Assembly (NCBI GenBank): GCA_029259975.1
Contig: JAJDEE010000293.1
Location: 1 to 6,254 of the forward strand
Direction of reading: 5' to 3'
Origin: Planctomycetota bacterium
Lineage (GTDB): Bacteria > Planctomycetota > Planctomycetia > Pirellulales > Lacipirellulaceae
Length of the DNA stretch: 6,254 bases
The notes below the pieces were generated by a model. It had not been told where the DNA came from, searched no databases, and saw nothing but the letters and a program-made list of their open reading frames with translations. The number at the start of each line of letters is the position of its first letter. The first letter of the stretch is position 1. Below are positions 1 to 6,094 of this stretch, piece by piece. Made by a program: the position numbers and the translations under genes.

Positions 1-66
1 CCTTCGATTTCGCGTGTTTTTGCGTGTTTCGCGGGAATTTTTTGCTTGTGTTTACACTTTGAGTAC
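1..66. other. Noncoding sequence downstream of fliK
   Basis: There is no gene, clear stem-loop with T-tract, or promoter here. In the transcribed direction it is A-rich, with two copies of AAACACGC separated by 2 nt. GAAGG at the very edge (5-1) could be the ribosome binding site of the next gene of the operon, which would lie just outside. Confidence 0.35.
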
Positions 67-1554
67 TTAGATTCGCACATCGAGACCGTTCGTAGTAGCT
101 CCCAGATCTGCACTGGATTCTGTTGAAACTTGTCTTGTAGCTCGATCTTGTTTTGACGGTCGATCGTGCGGTGTGCTTGCTCGGTTGGATTCGCGCTCTT
201 CAGTTTCAGAGTCGTCTGCTTGTTGTTGGCCTTCGCGTCCGACGTCGACGTCAAATTTTTCGATGTGGATCTCCTGTTCGGCCAATCGTTCGCGTAGCAT
301 CGGTAAATTGTCAAGCAGGACCGCGCGTGCCGCAGTTGTTTCGGTTTCCAGATGTGCCGTAAGTGCGCCCTCGCTCATCACAATTTTAATTTGAAGCGTG
401 CCCAACTCCGGCGGACTAAGCCGTATTCTGATTTGTCCGTCTCGTTGCTGAGCCGAGCGGATGGCTCCGCTGACACGATGCACGAATCGTGCGCGATCGG
501 CGGTCGACGTTTCCGATGACGGTGTGTTCGCGGCCGAGTCGGCTTGGTTTCCTGTTTTGCTTGTCAACTGATTTGCAGTTGTTCGACCAATGGCTGCGTC
601 AGTTACGTTCGACGAGTTCGTTGTGGTTGGCGATCCAGCCGCTGGTTTAGGGACGCTAATTGAATCATCCAGAGCAAGTTCTACCTCGGGAGCCGCCGTG
701 GCATCGTTGGTGGGCGTGGTCGTTGTTGAAGGTACTTCAAACCTACCAGAATTCGCCGGCTGAGATTCTTCAGTAGCGTCTGCCTCAAGCAAAGCCTCCT
801 CGGCACCATGTCCATTTCCCGTCTGCTGTTCGTTGGAGGATTTTGACGCAGTGGAGGGCTGCAAAATTGTTGTCCCTTCCTGCGTCGGACCGGCATTCGA
901 AGCTTGCGGCACAGCGGTCTCGACGGTCGTTTCCAATGAAGTGGTAACGGCTTCGGTCACTTCGCTCGTCAATCCGACTTCGTTTCCAGTTTCGCCTTCT
1001 ACAGCTCCACCTGATAAGACACCCTCAAGATTCGCTGAGTTGGCAATTGCTTCGTTTGTCTCTTGGATTGTTGCCGCTGTTGGTTTCGCAGATTGATCGC
1101 TAGACTGTTGTTGATCGTCAGAGGATGAGGTTTCGGCCACCTCCTCTAGGTTAGCAGCCTGTTCAGCAGCAATCACGATTTCAGAATTTTCGATTACCGC
1201 TTGCGCAGCGGCAGCTGACAGCTCAATTTGGTCGGTTGGTTCTTCATCGAGCGGAGGCTCTTCTTGTACTTCTGCAGTTGATTCTGACGATTCGATCTCA
1301 ACGGTGGACTGGTCTTGCTCGTCAGTAGACGTTTCTTGCTCTCCAGACGGCGTTTTCGGAGTTTCTTTTGCTTCAAGCGTAGCCGTTTCGCTCGTAGCTT
1401 TTTCAGGCCGCGACTTCGGCTCAGCAGCAACTTCGGCACGGCTCAAATGCGCACGAAATGGATCACCCTCGGGTTGAGTGGTGCGCAAGGATTCGCGTCC
1501 CGATAGAGCCGGGGTAGTCACCTGAAACAGTTGGTCGATTGCGATATTGCTCAT
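67..1554 (-). CDS. fliK: Flagellar hook-length control protein FliK (495 aa)
   Basis: FliK is exported during hook assembly, measures hook length, and through its C-terminal domain makes FlhB switch from rod/hook to filament substrates. The C-terminal hook-length domain lies at about 354-440 and is clear: IRIRLSPPELGTLQIKI (375-391), then LTAHLETETTAARAVLLDNLPMLRERLAEQ (398-427, shown here in parts as LTAHLETE and LRERLAEQ), and IEKFDVDV. The first 350 residues are low-complexity, rich in Ser, Thr, Glu, Ala and Gln, as expected for an unfolded ruler; residues 68-237 contain only one basic residue. A polar, probably disordered tail follows the domain. I chose the ATG at 1554 over an in-frame ATG at 1590 because AAGGA lies 6 nt upstream of 1554. 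It is the last gene in the window; a hook-cap gene such as flgD often follows fliK. Confidence 0.92.
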   Translation of the reverse strand: MSNIAIDQLFQVTTPALSGRESLRTTQPEGDPFRAHLSRAEVAAEPKSRPEKATSETATLEAKETPKTPSGEQETSTDEQDQSTVEIESSESTAEVQEEPPLDEEPTDQIELSAAAAQAVIENSEIVIAAEQAANLEEVAETSSSDDQQQSSDQSAKPTAATIQETNEAIANSANLEGVLSGGAVEGETGNEVGLTSEVTEAVTTSLETTVETAVPQASNAGPTQEGTTILQPSTASKSSNEQQTGNGHGAEEALLEADATEESQPANSGRFEVPSTTTTPTNDATAAPEVELALDDSISVPKPAAGSPTTTNSSNVTDAAIGRTTANQLTSKTGNQADSAANTPSSETSTADRARFVHRVSGAIRSAQQRDGQIRIRLSPPELGTLQIKIVMSEGALTAHLETETTAARAVLLDNLPMLRERLAEQEIHIEKFDVDVGREGQQQADDSETEERESNRASTPHDRPSKQDRATRQVSTESSADLGATTNGLDVRI

Positions 1555-1560
1555 GTAAAT

Positions 1561-1565
1561 TCCTT
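1561..1565 (-). promoter_or_regulatory. Shine-Dalgarno (AAGGA) of fliK that decides the start
   Basis: AAGGA is 6 nt upstream of the ATG at 1554, an ideal spacing. It would lie inside the gene if the longer reading from 1590 were used, so it supports the shorter protein beginning MSNIAIDQ. Confidence 0.75.
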
Positions 1566-1588
1566 GAAAACTATGTTGCCGACTTTGC

Positions 1589-1608
1589 ACTTACCAATAC
1601 TGACCAAT
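1589..1608. repeat. 10-bp tandem repeat upstream of fliK
   Basis: ACTTACCAAT (1589-1598) is followed directly by ACTGACCAAT (1599-1608), differing at one base. The copies are one helical turn apart in the spacer between the YlxF-like gene and fliK, about 35-55 nt before the fliK ATG. It could be a regulator site or chance; no function is assigned. Confidence 0.5.
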
Positions 1609-1675
1609 GGCATGTGCATTTGACCTATGCATTCTTGATCGCAAGTCGCCTCCACCAGGCTCTCGGCAGAGACGC

Positions 1676-2362
1676 TTAATTTCCCTTCTGGTTCAACTCT
1701 TGCAGTTTGTCTTCAATGAACTTTGCCTCTGGTCCGCCTGCCAACATCCGCTGCTCGATCTGATAAAGCATGTCGATATCTTCTTTTGCAACAAAAGTCT
1801 TAAGAATGTCTGTACGTTTCTTGGGTGGCAGTCCATTGAGCAGATCAATGACTCGATCCATTTGCCCATCTTTGATCATTCGCACTAGCAACTGCTTTGT
1901 TTGATTTTTTGCATTCAGGTTCTTCCACTGATCGCGGACACCTGCAATTCCGGATGCGGTGGCTTGCTTTTTCCTCTCTTCGAGAAATAGTTCGGCCTCC
2001 CTGCGAAACGTTGCGTAATACTTGATTTTGTTATTCAGTGAATTGAATTTTGCCTTGAAAATAGAGATGTTTTTTTCAATATCATCATTCTTTGAATGCT
2101 TATGTAGCGAAGCCATCAGCACTTGCTTGCGACGATCTTCGAATGACAATTCTTCCGGTGGAACATCTTGTTGGTCGGTTTGATTGGCGTAGGCGACCTC
2201 GTCGAGATCAATGCCGTGGAGTATCGAGACGATCTTGAACATGTTTTCGTCTTCGAGTGCCCCTGAATGGCGCAGATAGCCATAGCCGGCAGTCAGGGTG
2301 ATGACCGTCGCGACACAAAAATAGGCGATAAGCGGAAACATGATGCGAATGAGGGCACCCAT
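1676..2362 (-). CDS. YlxF/MotE-like membrane-anchored coiled-coil protein with MgtE_N-like C-terminus (228 aa)
   Basis: One transmembrane helix (about residues 7-30, PLIAYFCVATVITLTAGYGYL) is followed by a region of charged helix (about 70-150, with FRREAELFLEERKKQ). The C-terminal segment, about 153-215, has QLLVRMIKDGQMDRVIDLL, then LPPKKRTDILKTFV. This helix-pair pattern resembles the MgtE N-terminal-like domain of YlxF and MotE proteins. Positive residues before the helix are few (Arg6), so the orientation is uncertain; the long C-terminal part may be periplasmic, as in rhizobial MotE, a chaperone of the stator-associated protein MotC. In Bacillus subtilis ylxF holds the same place between fliJ and fliK, which is strong synteny support. 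Its precise role is poorly defined. The start is well fixed: AGGAGG lies 10 nt upstream inside fliJ and the ATG overlaps the fliJ stop. The gene is more AT- and Lys/Asn-rich than its neighbours. Confidence 0.75.
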   Translation of the reverse strand: MGALIRIMFPLIAYFCVATVITLTAGYGYLRHSGALEDENMFKIVSILHGIDLDEVAYANQTDQQDVPPEELSFEDRRKQVLMASLHKHSKNDDIEKNISIFKAKFNSLNNKIKYYATFRREAELFLEERKKQATASGIAGVRDQWKNLNAKNQTKQLLVRMIKDGQMDRVIDLLNGLPPKKRTDILKTFVAKEDIDMLYQIEQRMLAGGPEAKFIEDKLQELNQKGN

Positions 2363-2808
2363 CAGAATTTAACCTCCTGCGCTCGCGAGGCTATTTCGTC
2401 CAGAACTTTGGATTCAGCGACCAGCACTTGGCGGTTGTGTGTGTCGAGTTGCCGCTCGTGAAGTTTTTCTAGTACTCGAACCTCCTGGCCAGCCTCGACT
2501 AGTGCTTGACGACGTTTTTCTACTTCGGCGGCGAGCATTTCCGATTGTTTTTCGATCGTTGCTAATTGGCCTTTTAGTGCGGCTGAGTAGCGTTGCACAT
2601 TCAATAGTTGATTGACGTCTGTTTGGGCCTCTTGCAGCGAGCTGCGATGAACTCGTTGAAGCTCGGCCTCTTCTGCATGAATAGAAGCCTCTTGCTCGCC
2701 GAGAAGTCGCTCGGCCTGATAGGCTTCCGCTAATTTCGACTGCATCTCGTCGCGATGAGTTTCGCGGAGTTTTTGCAGGGTTGCCAGTCGAAAACGGAAT
2801 TTTGCCAT
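2362..2808 (-). CDS. fliJ: Flagellar export chaperone/stalk protein FliJ (148 aa)
   Basis: FliJ is a small antiparallel coiled coil that sits in the centre of the FliI ring, like the gamma subunit of F1. It contacts FlhA and recycles export chaperones. The protein begins with the family signature FRFRLATLQKLRE (residues 4-16). It is almost wholly helical, rich in Glu, Gln, Ala and Leu, and has no glycine or proline able to break the two long helices except near the middle. The second helix contains AAEVEKRRQALVEAGQEVRVLEKL (about 93-116) and ends in LDEIASRAQEVKF. The length of 148 residues is typical. It starts 37 nt after fliI, an unusually wide gap for this operon, with no strong Shine-Dalgarno sequence (best candidate AAGTGAG, about 11 nt upstream). 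Its stop overlaps the next ATG (TGATG). Sequence conservation in FliJ is low, so the call rests on the signature, the shape and the position after fliI. Confidence 0.9.
   Translation of the reverse strand: MAKFRFRLATLQKLRETHRDEMQSKLAEAYQAERLLGEQEASIHAEEAELQRVHRSSLQEAQTDVNQLLNVQRYSAALKGQLATIEKQSEMLAAEVEKRRQALVEAGQEVRVLEKLHERQLDTHNRQVLVAESKVLDEIASRAQEVKF
2373..2378 (-). promoter_or_regulatory. Strong Shine-Dalgarno (AGGAGG) of the YlxF/MotE-like gene
   Basis: AGGAGG, continued as AGGAGGTT, lies within the last codons of fliJ, 10 nt before the ATG at 2362. It is the best ribosome binding site in the window. With the TGATG overlap it points to efficient, coupled translation of the YlxF-like gene. 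Confidence 0.8.
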
Positions 2809-2819
2809 GCGTATTAATG

Positions 2820-2834
2820 CTCACTTGTTGTGAG
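2820..2834 (-). other. Small hairpin before fliJ
   Basis: On the minus strand CTCAC-AACAA-GTGAG gives a 5-bp stem with a 5-nt loop in the 37-nt gap between fliI and fliJ, ending 11 nt before the fliJ ATG. The right arm overlaps the best candidate ribosome binding sequence (AAGTGAG), so folding could lower fliJ translation. The stem is short and may be chance. Confidence 0.3.
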
Positions 2835-2845
2835 TAGTAATTTTG

Positions 2846-4207
2846 TTATTTGACAGAGGGAGCCGCTGGGGTAAGTAGTTGTGCACATTTTTTGGCGAGC
2901 TGCATTACCGCCGTACGCACATCGGAAAAACTGGTGTGTTCGTCGACTTGCTGACGGAGCAAAGCATGGATCTCGTCTTTCATCGCGACCGCGACGTCAA
3001 GCTCGCGATTGGTTCCTTGTCGATAGGCGCCAATGGTGAGCAAGTCCTCGTTTTCTTGCAGTACCGCCAGTAATTGACGTATCACCTGAGCGGCCTGTTT
3101 TTCTGCATTCGACGAAATATCGTTCATCAATCGGCTGATGCTCTTTAGCACATCAATGGCCGGGAAATGCCCGCGTTCGGCCAAACGTCGCGACAGCCAA
3201 ACATGACCATCGAGTAGGCCACGCATCGTGTCGGCGATCGGTTCGTTTTCGTCGTCGCCCTCCACCAAGACCGAGTAAAAAGCCGTAATGCTCCCTTTGG
3301 CCGCGCGACCTGCTCGCTCGACAAGCTTTGGTAGCAAGGCAAAAGTCGAAGGCGGAAACCCACGCGTGGTCGGCGGCTCGCCAGCGGAGAGGCCGATCTC
3401 ACGTTGTGCCAAGGCAAACCGGGTGACCGAATCCATCACCAGTAGCACGTTCTTTCCCGCATCTTGAAAGTACTCGGCGATTGTCGTCGCAGCGTAGGCG
3501 GCTTGCACGCGAAGCAAAGCAGGCTCGTTGCTGGTCGCTACGACGACCACGCTCCGCGCCAGCCCTTTGGAGCCTAGCTCTCGCTGGACAAATTCGTTGA
3601 CCTCGCGTCCACGTTCGCCGATCAGTGCAATCACCGTTACGTCGGCATCTGTGTAGCGTCCCATCATTCCAAGTAACACACTCTTGCCAACGCCTGACCC
3701 GGCAAAAATACCAAGTCGCTGGCCTCGGCCACAAGTAAGCATGCCATCGATAACGCGCACTCCCGTCGACAGAGCTGAGTCGATGCGAGGACGCTGCGTA
3801 GGATTGATCGGTTCTCGTTCGAGTGGAAACCGCTCATGCAGCATCGGCTGCGGGCGGCCATCGATACAACGACCTCTCGCATCAACGATGCGTCCCAACA
3901 GTCCGTCACCAACTCGCAAGCTGCGTGTTGTGCGAACCAATTTGACCTGGCTGCCACGGCGGATGCCATCGAGGTTGCTCAGCGGCATGACCAAGGTTTG
4001 CTTGTCTCGAAAGCCGACCACTTGGGCCTCGACCTTCGACTCGATGCCCTCACTCGATGGCCTTTCGATGGAAACCAGCGAGCCAATAGGCGCAGGGAAA
4101 TCTGCCACTGTCGCGGTGAGTCCGAGAGTCTGTACGACACTACCGGTGAGGCCAGCCAAAATGGCGCCGTCGACATGTGTGGGTAGTTGTGTGTCCATAC
4201 GATTCAT
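2846..4207 (-). CDS. fliI: Flagellum-specific export ATPase FliI (453 aa)
   Basis: FliI is the hexameric ATPase of flagellar type III export, related to the F1 beta subunit. It helps release substrates from chaperones and feed them to the FlhA/FlhB gate. A beta-barrel N domain covers about 10-95. The catalytic core follows: Walker A GSGVGKS at 170-176, GERGREV at 197-203 with the likely catalytic Glu198, and Walker B VLLVMD at 254-259 followed by SVTRFALAQREIGL. Next come the RGFPPSTFALLPKLVERAG block (272-290) and SISRL (356-360), which carries a conserved arginine near the subunit interface. The C-terminal domain includes IGAYRQGTNRELD (392-404). Length and all catalytic motifs are standard for FliI/YscN. 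The ATG at 4207 has only a weak GGTCGG upstream; Met4 (4198) is an alternative. fliH before it and fliJ after it complete the ATPase complex and favour FliI over a virulence-type secretion ATPase. Confidence 0.97.
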   Translation of the reverse strand: MNRMDTQLPTHVDGAILAGLTGSVVQTLGLTATVADFPAPIGSLVSIERPSSEGIESKVEAQVVGFRDKQTLVMPLSNLDGIRRGSQVKLVRTTRSLRVGDGLLGRIVDARGRCIDGRPQPMLHERFPLEREPINPTQRPRIDSALSTGVRVIDGMLTCGRGQRLGIFAGSGVGKSVLLGMMGRYTDADVTVIALIGERGREVNEFVQRELGSKGLARSVVVVATSNEPALLRVQAAYAATTIAEYFQDAGKNVLLVMDSVTRFALAQREIGLSAGEPPTTRGFPPSTFALLPKLVERAGRAAKGSITAFYSVLVEGDDENEPIADTMRGLLDGHVWLSRRLAERGHFPAIDVLKSISRLMNDISSNAEKQAAQVIRQLLAVLQENEDLLTIGAYRQGTNRELDVAVAMKDEIHALLRQQVDEHTSFSDVRTAVMQLAKKCAQLLTPAAPSVK

Positions 4208-4221
4208 TCGCCGACCGCTGG

Positions 4222-4887
4222 TCAGCTCAGTTCCTGTTGAAGTCGTTCGAGTTGCGTTTCAATTTGTTGGTCGATTGAGCCAAACTCGGTTTCAATGCGA
4301 CAGCCGCTCATCGAAATTGCAGGATCAGCTACGATTTTCGTCTCAGCTGCCGGCTGAAATACCTCGACTAGCTGACGGACTTGTTTGCCAAGAGTTTCGT
4401 GATCGCTCGGATTCAATCGGACGGTAAGCTCCGCTGCTCCCGCACACATTTGCAGCGATTCTTTCACCCATTCCAGGGCGACGTCTGGTTGGATTTGCAG
4501 TTCGCGGCGAATTACTCTGGCCGCAATGGCGCAAGCAAGCTGCGTGGCAGACGACTCCCAATGCCGAAGCCAATCTTGCCGCGAGTCTTCTATTTGCTGA
4601 ACCGCCGACGACAGAGCCGGCGTTAGTGTTTTCATTTGCTGGGCTACTTTTTCGTCAAGAATGCGCTCGATAGCTGCCTCGGCAGCTGCCTTGCCAGCCG
4701 CCTCTGCCTCTTGCCGAATCTTGGCCGCTTCTTGTTCTGCTTGTTGAACGATCTTGGCGGCCTCTTGGCGTACTTCTTGCAAATAGGCATCGCCCTGACT
4801 CGACATATCAGTCAAGTCGAACGCCAATTTGCGCAGCTCGATACCCGAGTCGTGGGATTGAGATCCGCGTTTGATGATTGTAGCCAT
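4222..4887 (-). CDS. fliH: Flagellar export ATPase regulator/stator FliH (221 aa)
   Basis: FliH is the peripheral stalk of the flagellar export ATPase. It forms a dimer that binds FliI and links it to the C-ring (FliN) and export gate. The N-terminus (MATIIKRG) resembles the I-I-K start of many FliH proteins. Residues 36-85 form a long Glu/Gln/Ala-rich helix with a tandem 11-residue repeat (QEAAKIVQQAE, QEAAKIRQEAE at 41-62), followed by AAGKAAAEAA. The C-terminal FliI-binding domain, related to the V-/F-ATPase peripheral stalk, covers about 110-221 and includes LTVRLNPSDHETL (154-166), VADPAISMSGCRIET (186-200) and GSIDQQIETQLERL (203-216). No tryptophan occurs before residue 105, so the N-terminal Trp pair that contacts FlhA in enteric FliH is absent. 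The gene starts 9 nt after fliG and ends 14 nt before fliI. The Shine-Dalgarno sequence is weak, so coupling to fliG translation is likely (inference). Confidence 0.92.
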   Translation of the reverse strand: MATIIKRGSQSHDSGIELRKLAFDLTDMSSQGDAYLQEVRQEAAKIVQQAEQEAAKIRQEAEAAGKAAAEAAIERILDEKVAQQMKTLTPALSSAVQQIEDSRQDWLRHWESSATQLACAIAARVIRRELQIQPDVALEWVKESLQMCAGAAELTVRLNPSDHETLGKQVRQLVEVFQPAAETKIVADPAISMSGCRIETEFGSIDQQIETQLERLQQELS

Positions 4888-4896
4888 AGGGTGTTC

Positions 4897-6060
4897 TTAT
4901 TGGTCAATTTCTATTTGTGCTCGCGACTCGTGACTGCAACGAAGTAGTTTGTGCTGCGCAGCGACTATGTCGGACAAACGTGTTGGGCCGACGGCGCGAA
5001 CCTGTTGTCGAAATTGATTGGCTTTGCGTCTTGGTAATCCTTTGACGATACGTTTCATTAGCGATTCGCCAGCCCCTGCCAACGCGAGCATCACCGTTTG
5101 CCGATCTGCTTGACGAAGAGCCAGGAGGAGCCTCTGCTCGTCGAGAGCCTCCAGCTCGAGCAATGGATCTGACAACAGATTTGCAGACTGGGTTGTTTGG
5201 CTCGTTAGCTTTTCTTGAGTGTTGGGAGTTGGCTGGTAAGCTGTCGCTACCGATCTCCTTGGATTGAGTGTCGCGGCTGGCGGACTTTTGGGCGGATCCG
5301 CTGTAAGTTCCGCTGCCAGTGTGGGATTACGTTTACCCAGTTGAGCTAGCAAAACGGCCCGCTGATTTTCCGGGGTGTCCTGCAAGATACGCTGCACCAA
5401 CTCTTGCCCAGCGGCCATGCGCTGTTGACGTTGGCGTTGAGCGTTGAGCCACTGAGCAAGTTGCGACGCAACAACCTCAAGTGTTTGTTCGTCTGCCGGA
5501 TCGAGATCTGACAATCGCGCCAGCACTTCTACTTGCAAGGTCGGTGTGAGTCTGGCGATGATCTCAGCAGAACGCAATGTCTCCAACCGCGAAAGGACTA
5601 CTGCGATCGTTTGCGGCTGTTCGGCAGAAAGGATTTCGACCAACGTAGTAGCATCCGCATCGCTCAGTGCTTGCCAGGGGCTTGCGCTGTGTCCGTTTGT
5701 AGACATGGTAGACGGTGTCGTGTACGAATTTCCTTCGTCTGCTATACGAGCCAGAAGCGAGGCGTCGAGTTCGACACCCTCTAGCTTCGTTCGTGTAGAC
5801 AGAGCGGGTTTTGGCGCAGCTTTTGGTTTTGACGAGAGGGCAATACTCTTCTGGAAATCGTCCAACACAGCTTGCTGTTCAGCTGGATCGATATCTTCCA
5901 GATGTTCGATAATCTCATATACAGCAGCTTCCTCTCGCGCTGGCAGGCCGGCCAACAATCTTTCTGCTAAAGGTTTGTCGAGCGACGCGACCAAAATCGC
6001 GACTTTGCGCAGCTGCCTTTGTGGCCCGTTTTTCGAAGTATTTGCTTTGGAGTTTGTCAT
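4897..6060 (-). CDS. fliG: Divergent flagellar motor switch protein FliG (387 aa)
   Basis: FliG sits on the cytoplasmic face of the MS-ring, binds FliM, and receives torque from the MotA stator. Residues 14-72 match the FliF-binding N domain (LRKVAILVASLD, then IDPAEQQAVLDDF). Residues 130-205 match the armadillo middle domain, with EQPQTIAVVLSRL at 147-159. Residues 300-372 match the C domain, with LDEQRLLLALRQAD and GPTRLSDI. Two Pro/Ser/Thr-rich linkers (about 73-128 and 255-296) make it longer than the usual 330-345 residues. Several hallmark residues are changed: EHPQ reads EQPQ, no MFVF motif, and the MotA-facing acidic pair is Gln-Gln (352-353). I chose the ATG at 6060 because GGATAGG lies 9 nt upstream. 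An in-frame ATG at 6081, inside fliF, would add seven residues but has its purine run only 2 nt away. fliF ends 10 nt upstream and fliH starts 9 nt downstream. The family call is firm; whether it works like standard FliG is not. Confidence 0.9.
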   Translation of the reverse strand: MTNSKANTSKNGPQRQLRKVAILVASLDKPLAERLLAGLPAREEAAVYEIIEHLEDIDPAEQQAVLDDFQKSIALSSKPKAAPKPALSTRTKLEGVELDASLLARIADEGNSYTTPSTMSTNGHSASPWQALSDADATTLVEILSAEQPQTIAVVLSRLETLRSAEIIARLTPTLQVEVLARLSDLDPADEQTLEVVASQLAQWLNAQRQRQQRMAAGQELVQRILQDTPENQRAVLLAQLGKRNPTLAAELTADPPKSPPAATLNPRRSVATAYQPTPNTQEKLTSQTTQSANLLSDPLLELEALDEQRLLLALRQADRQTVMLALAGAGESLMKRIVKGLPRRKANQFRQQVRAVGPTRLSDIVAAQHKLLRCSHESRAQIEIDQ

Positions 6061-6077
6061 CAACGTTTGCCTATCCT
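6061..6077 (-). promoter_or_regulatory. Ribosome binding site of fliG that decides the start
   Basis: On the minus strand AGGATAGG (6077-6070) precedes the ATG at 6060 with 9 nt between. It overlaps the fliF stop codon, so fliG is probably translated by reinitiation after fliF. The same GGATAGG also stands before the upstream ATG at 6081, but only 2 nt away, too close for normal initiation. Confidence 0.6.
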
Positions 6078-6094
6078 GCATTGCCTATCCAGCT
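6067..6094. repeat. 14-bp imperfect tandem duplication at the fliF/fliG junction
   Basis: TTGCCTATCC occurs exactly at 6067-6076 and 6081-6090. Extended to a 14-bp unit (6067-6080 and 6081-6094) the copies match at 12 of 14 positions. Because 14 is not a multiple of three, the two copies are read in different frames of fliF: the upstream copy (in transcription order) encodes the conserved WIG, and the second supplies the TAG stop and the fliG ribosome binding site. Confidence 0.8.

Larger units (their letters stand above)
1555..1675. other. Spacer between the YlxF-like gene and fliK
   Basis: This 121-nt spacer is the longest in the window. Just after the YlxF-like stop it holds two tiny inverted repeats: TCTC-GGCA-GAGA (1661-1672) and GCCT-CCACC-AGGC (1648-1660). 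It then holds the 10-bp tandem repeat and the fliK ribosome binding site. The 4-bp stems have no T-tract after them, so they are not convincing terminators; they might affect mRNA processing or stability. No convincing promoter is visible. Confidence 0.4.

Noticed and set aside
48..57. GTGT-TT-ACAC inverted repeat after fliK as a terminator
   Set aside because: A 4-bp stem with a 2-nt loop is too small to form a stable terminator hairpin.
1570..1597. Possible sigma-70 promoter for fliK (TTGGTA, 16 nt, CATAGT on the minus strand)
   Set aside because: Each box matches the consensus at only 4 of 6 positions; such matches are common by chance. No sigma-54 or sigma-28 flagellar promoter pattern was seen either.
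1648..1672. Intrinsic terminator after the YlxF-like gene
   Set aside because: The two adjacent inverted repeats have only 4-bp stems and no following T-tract in the transcribed direction.
2414..2824. A 136-codon minus-strand frame overlapping fliJ
   Set aside because: It is out of frame with the recognisable FliJ signature, and its composition (Arg/Ser/Thr) is that of a shifted frame.
2846..4207. FliI as a virulence type III secretion ATPase (SctN) or F1 beta subunit
   Set aside because: The surrounding fliF, fliG, fliH, fliJ and fliK genes make the flagellar assignment clear.
3684..4427. A 247-codon open frame on the plus strand opposite fliI and fliH
   Set aside because: It lies antisense to two clear conserved genes, shows no recognisable domain, and is Arg/Ser/Pro-rich as expected for a mirror frame.
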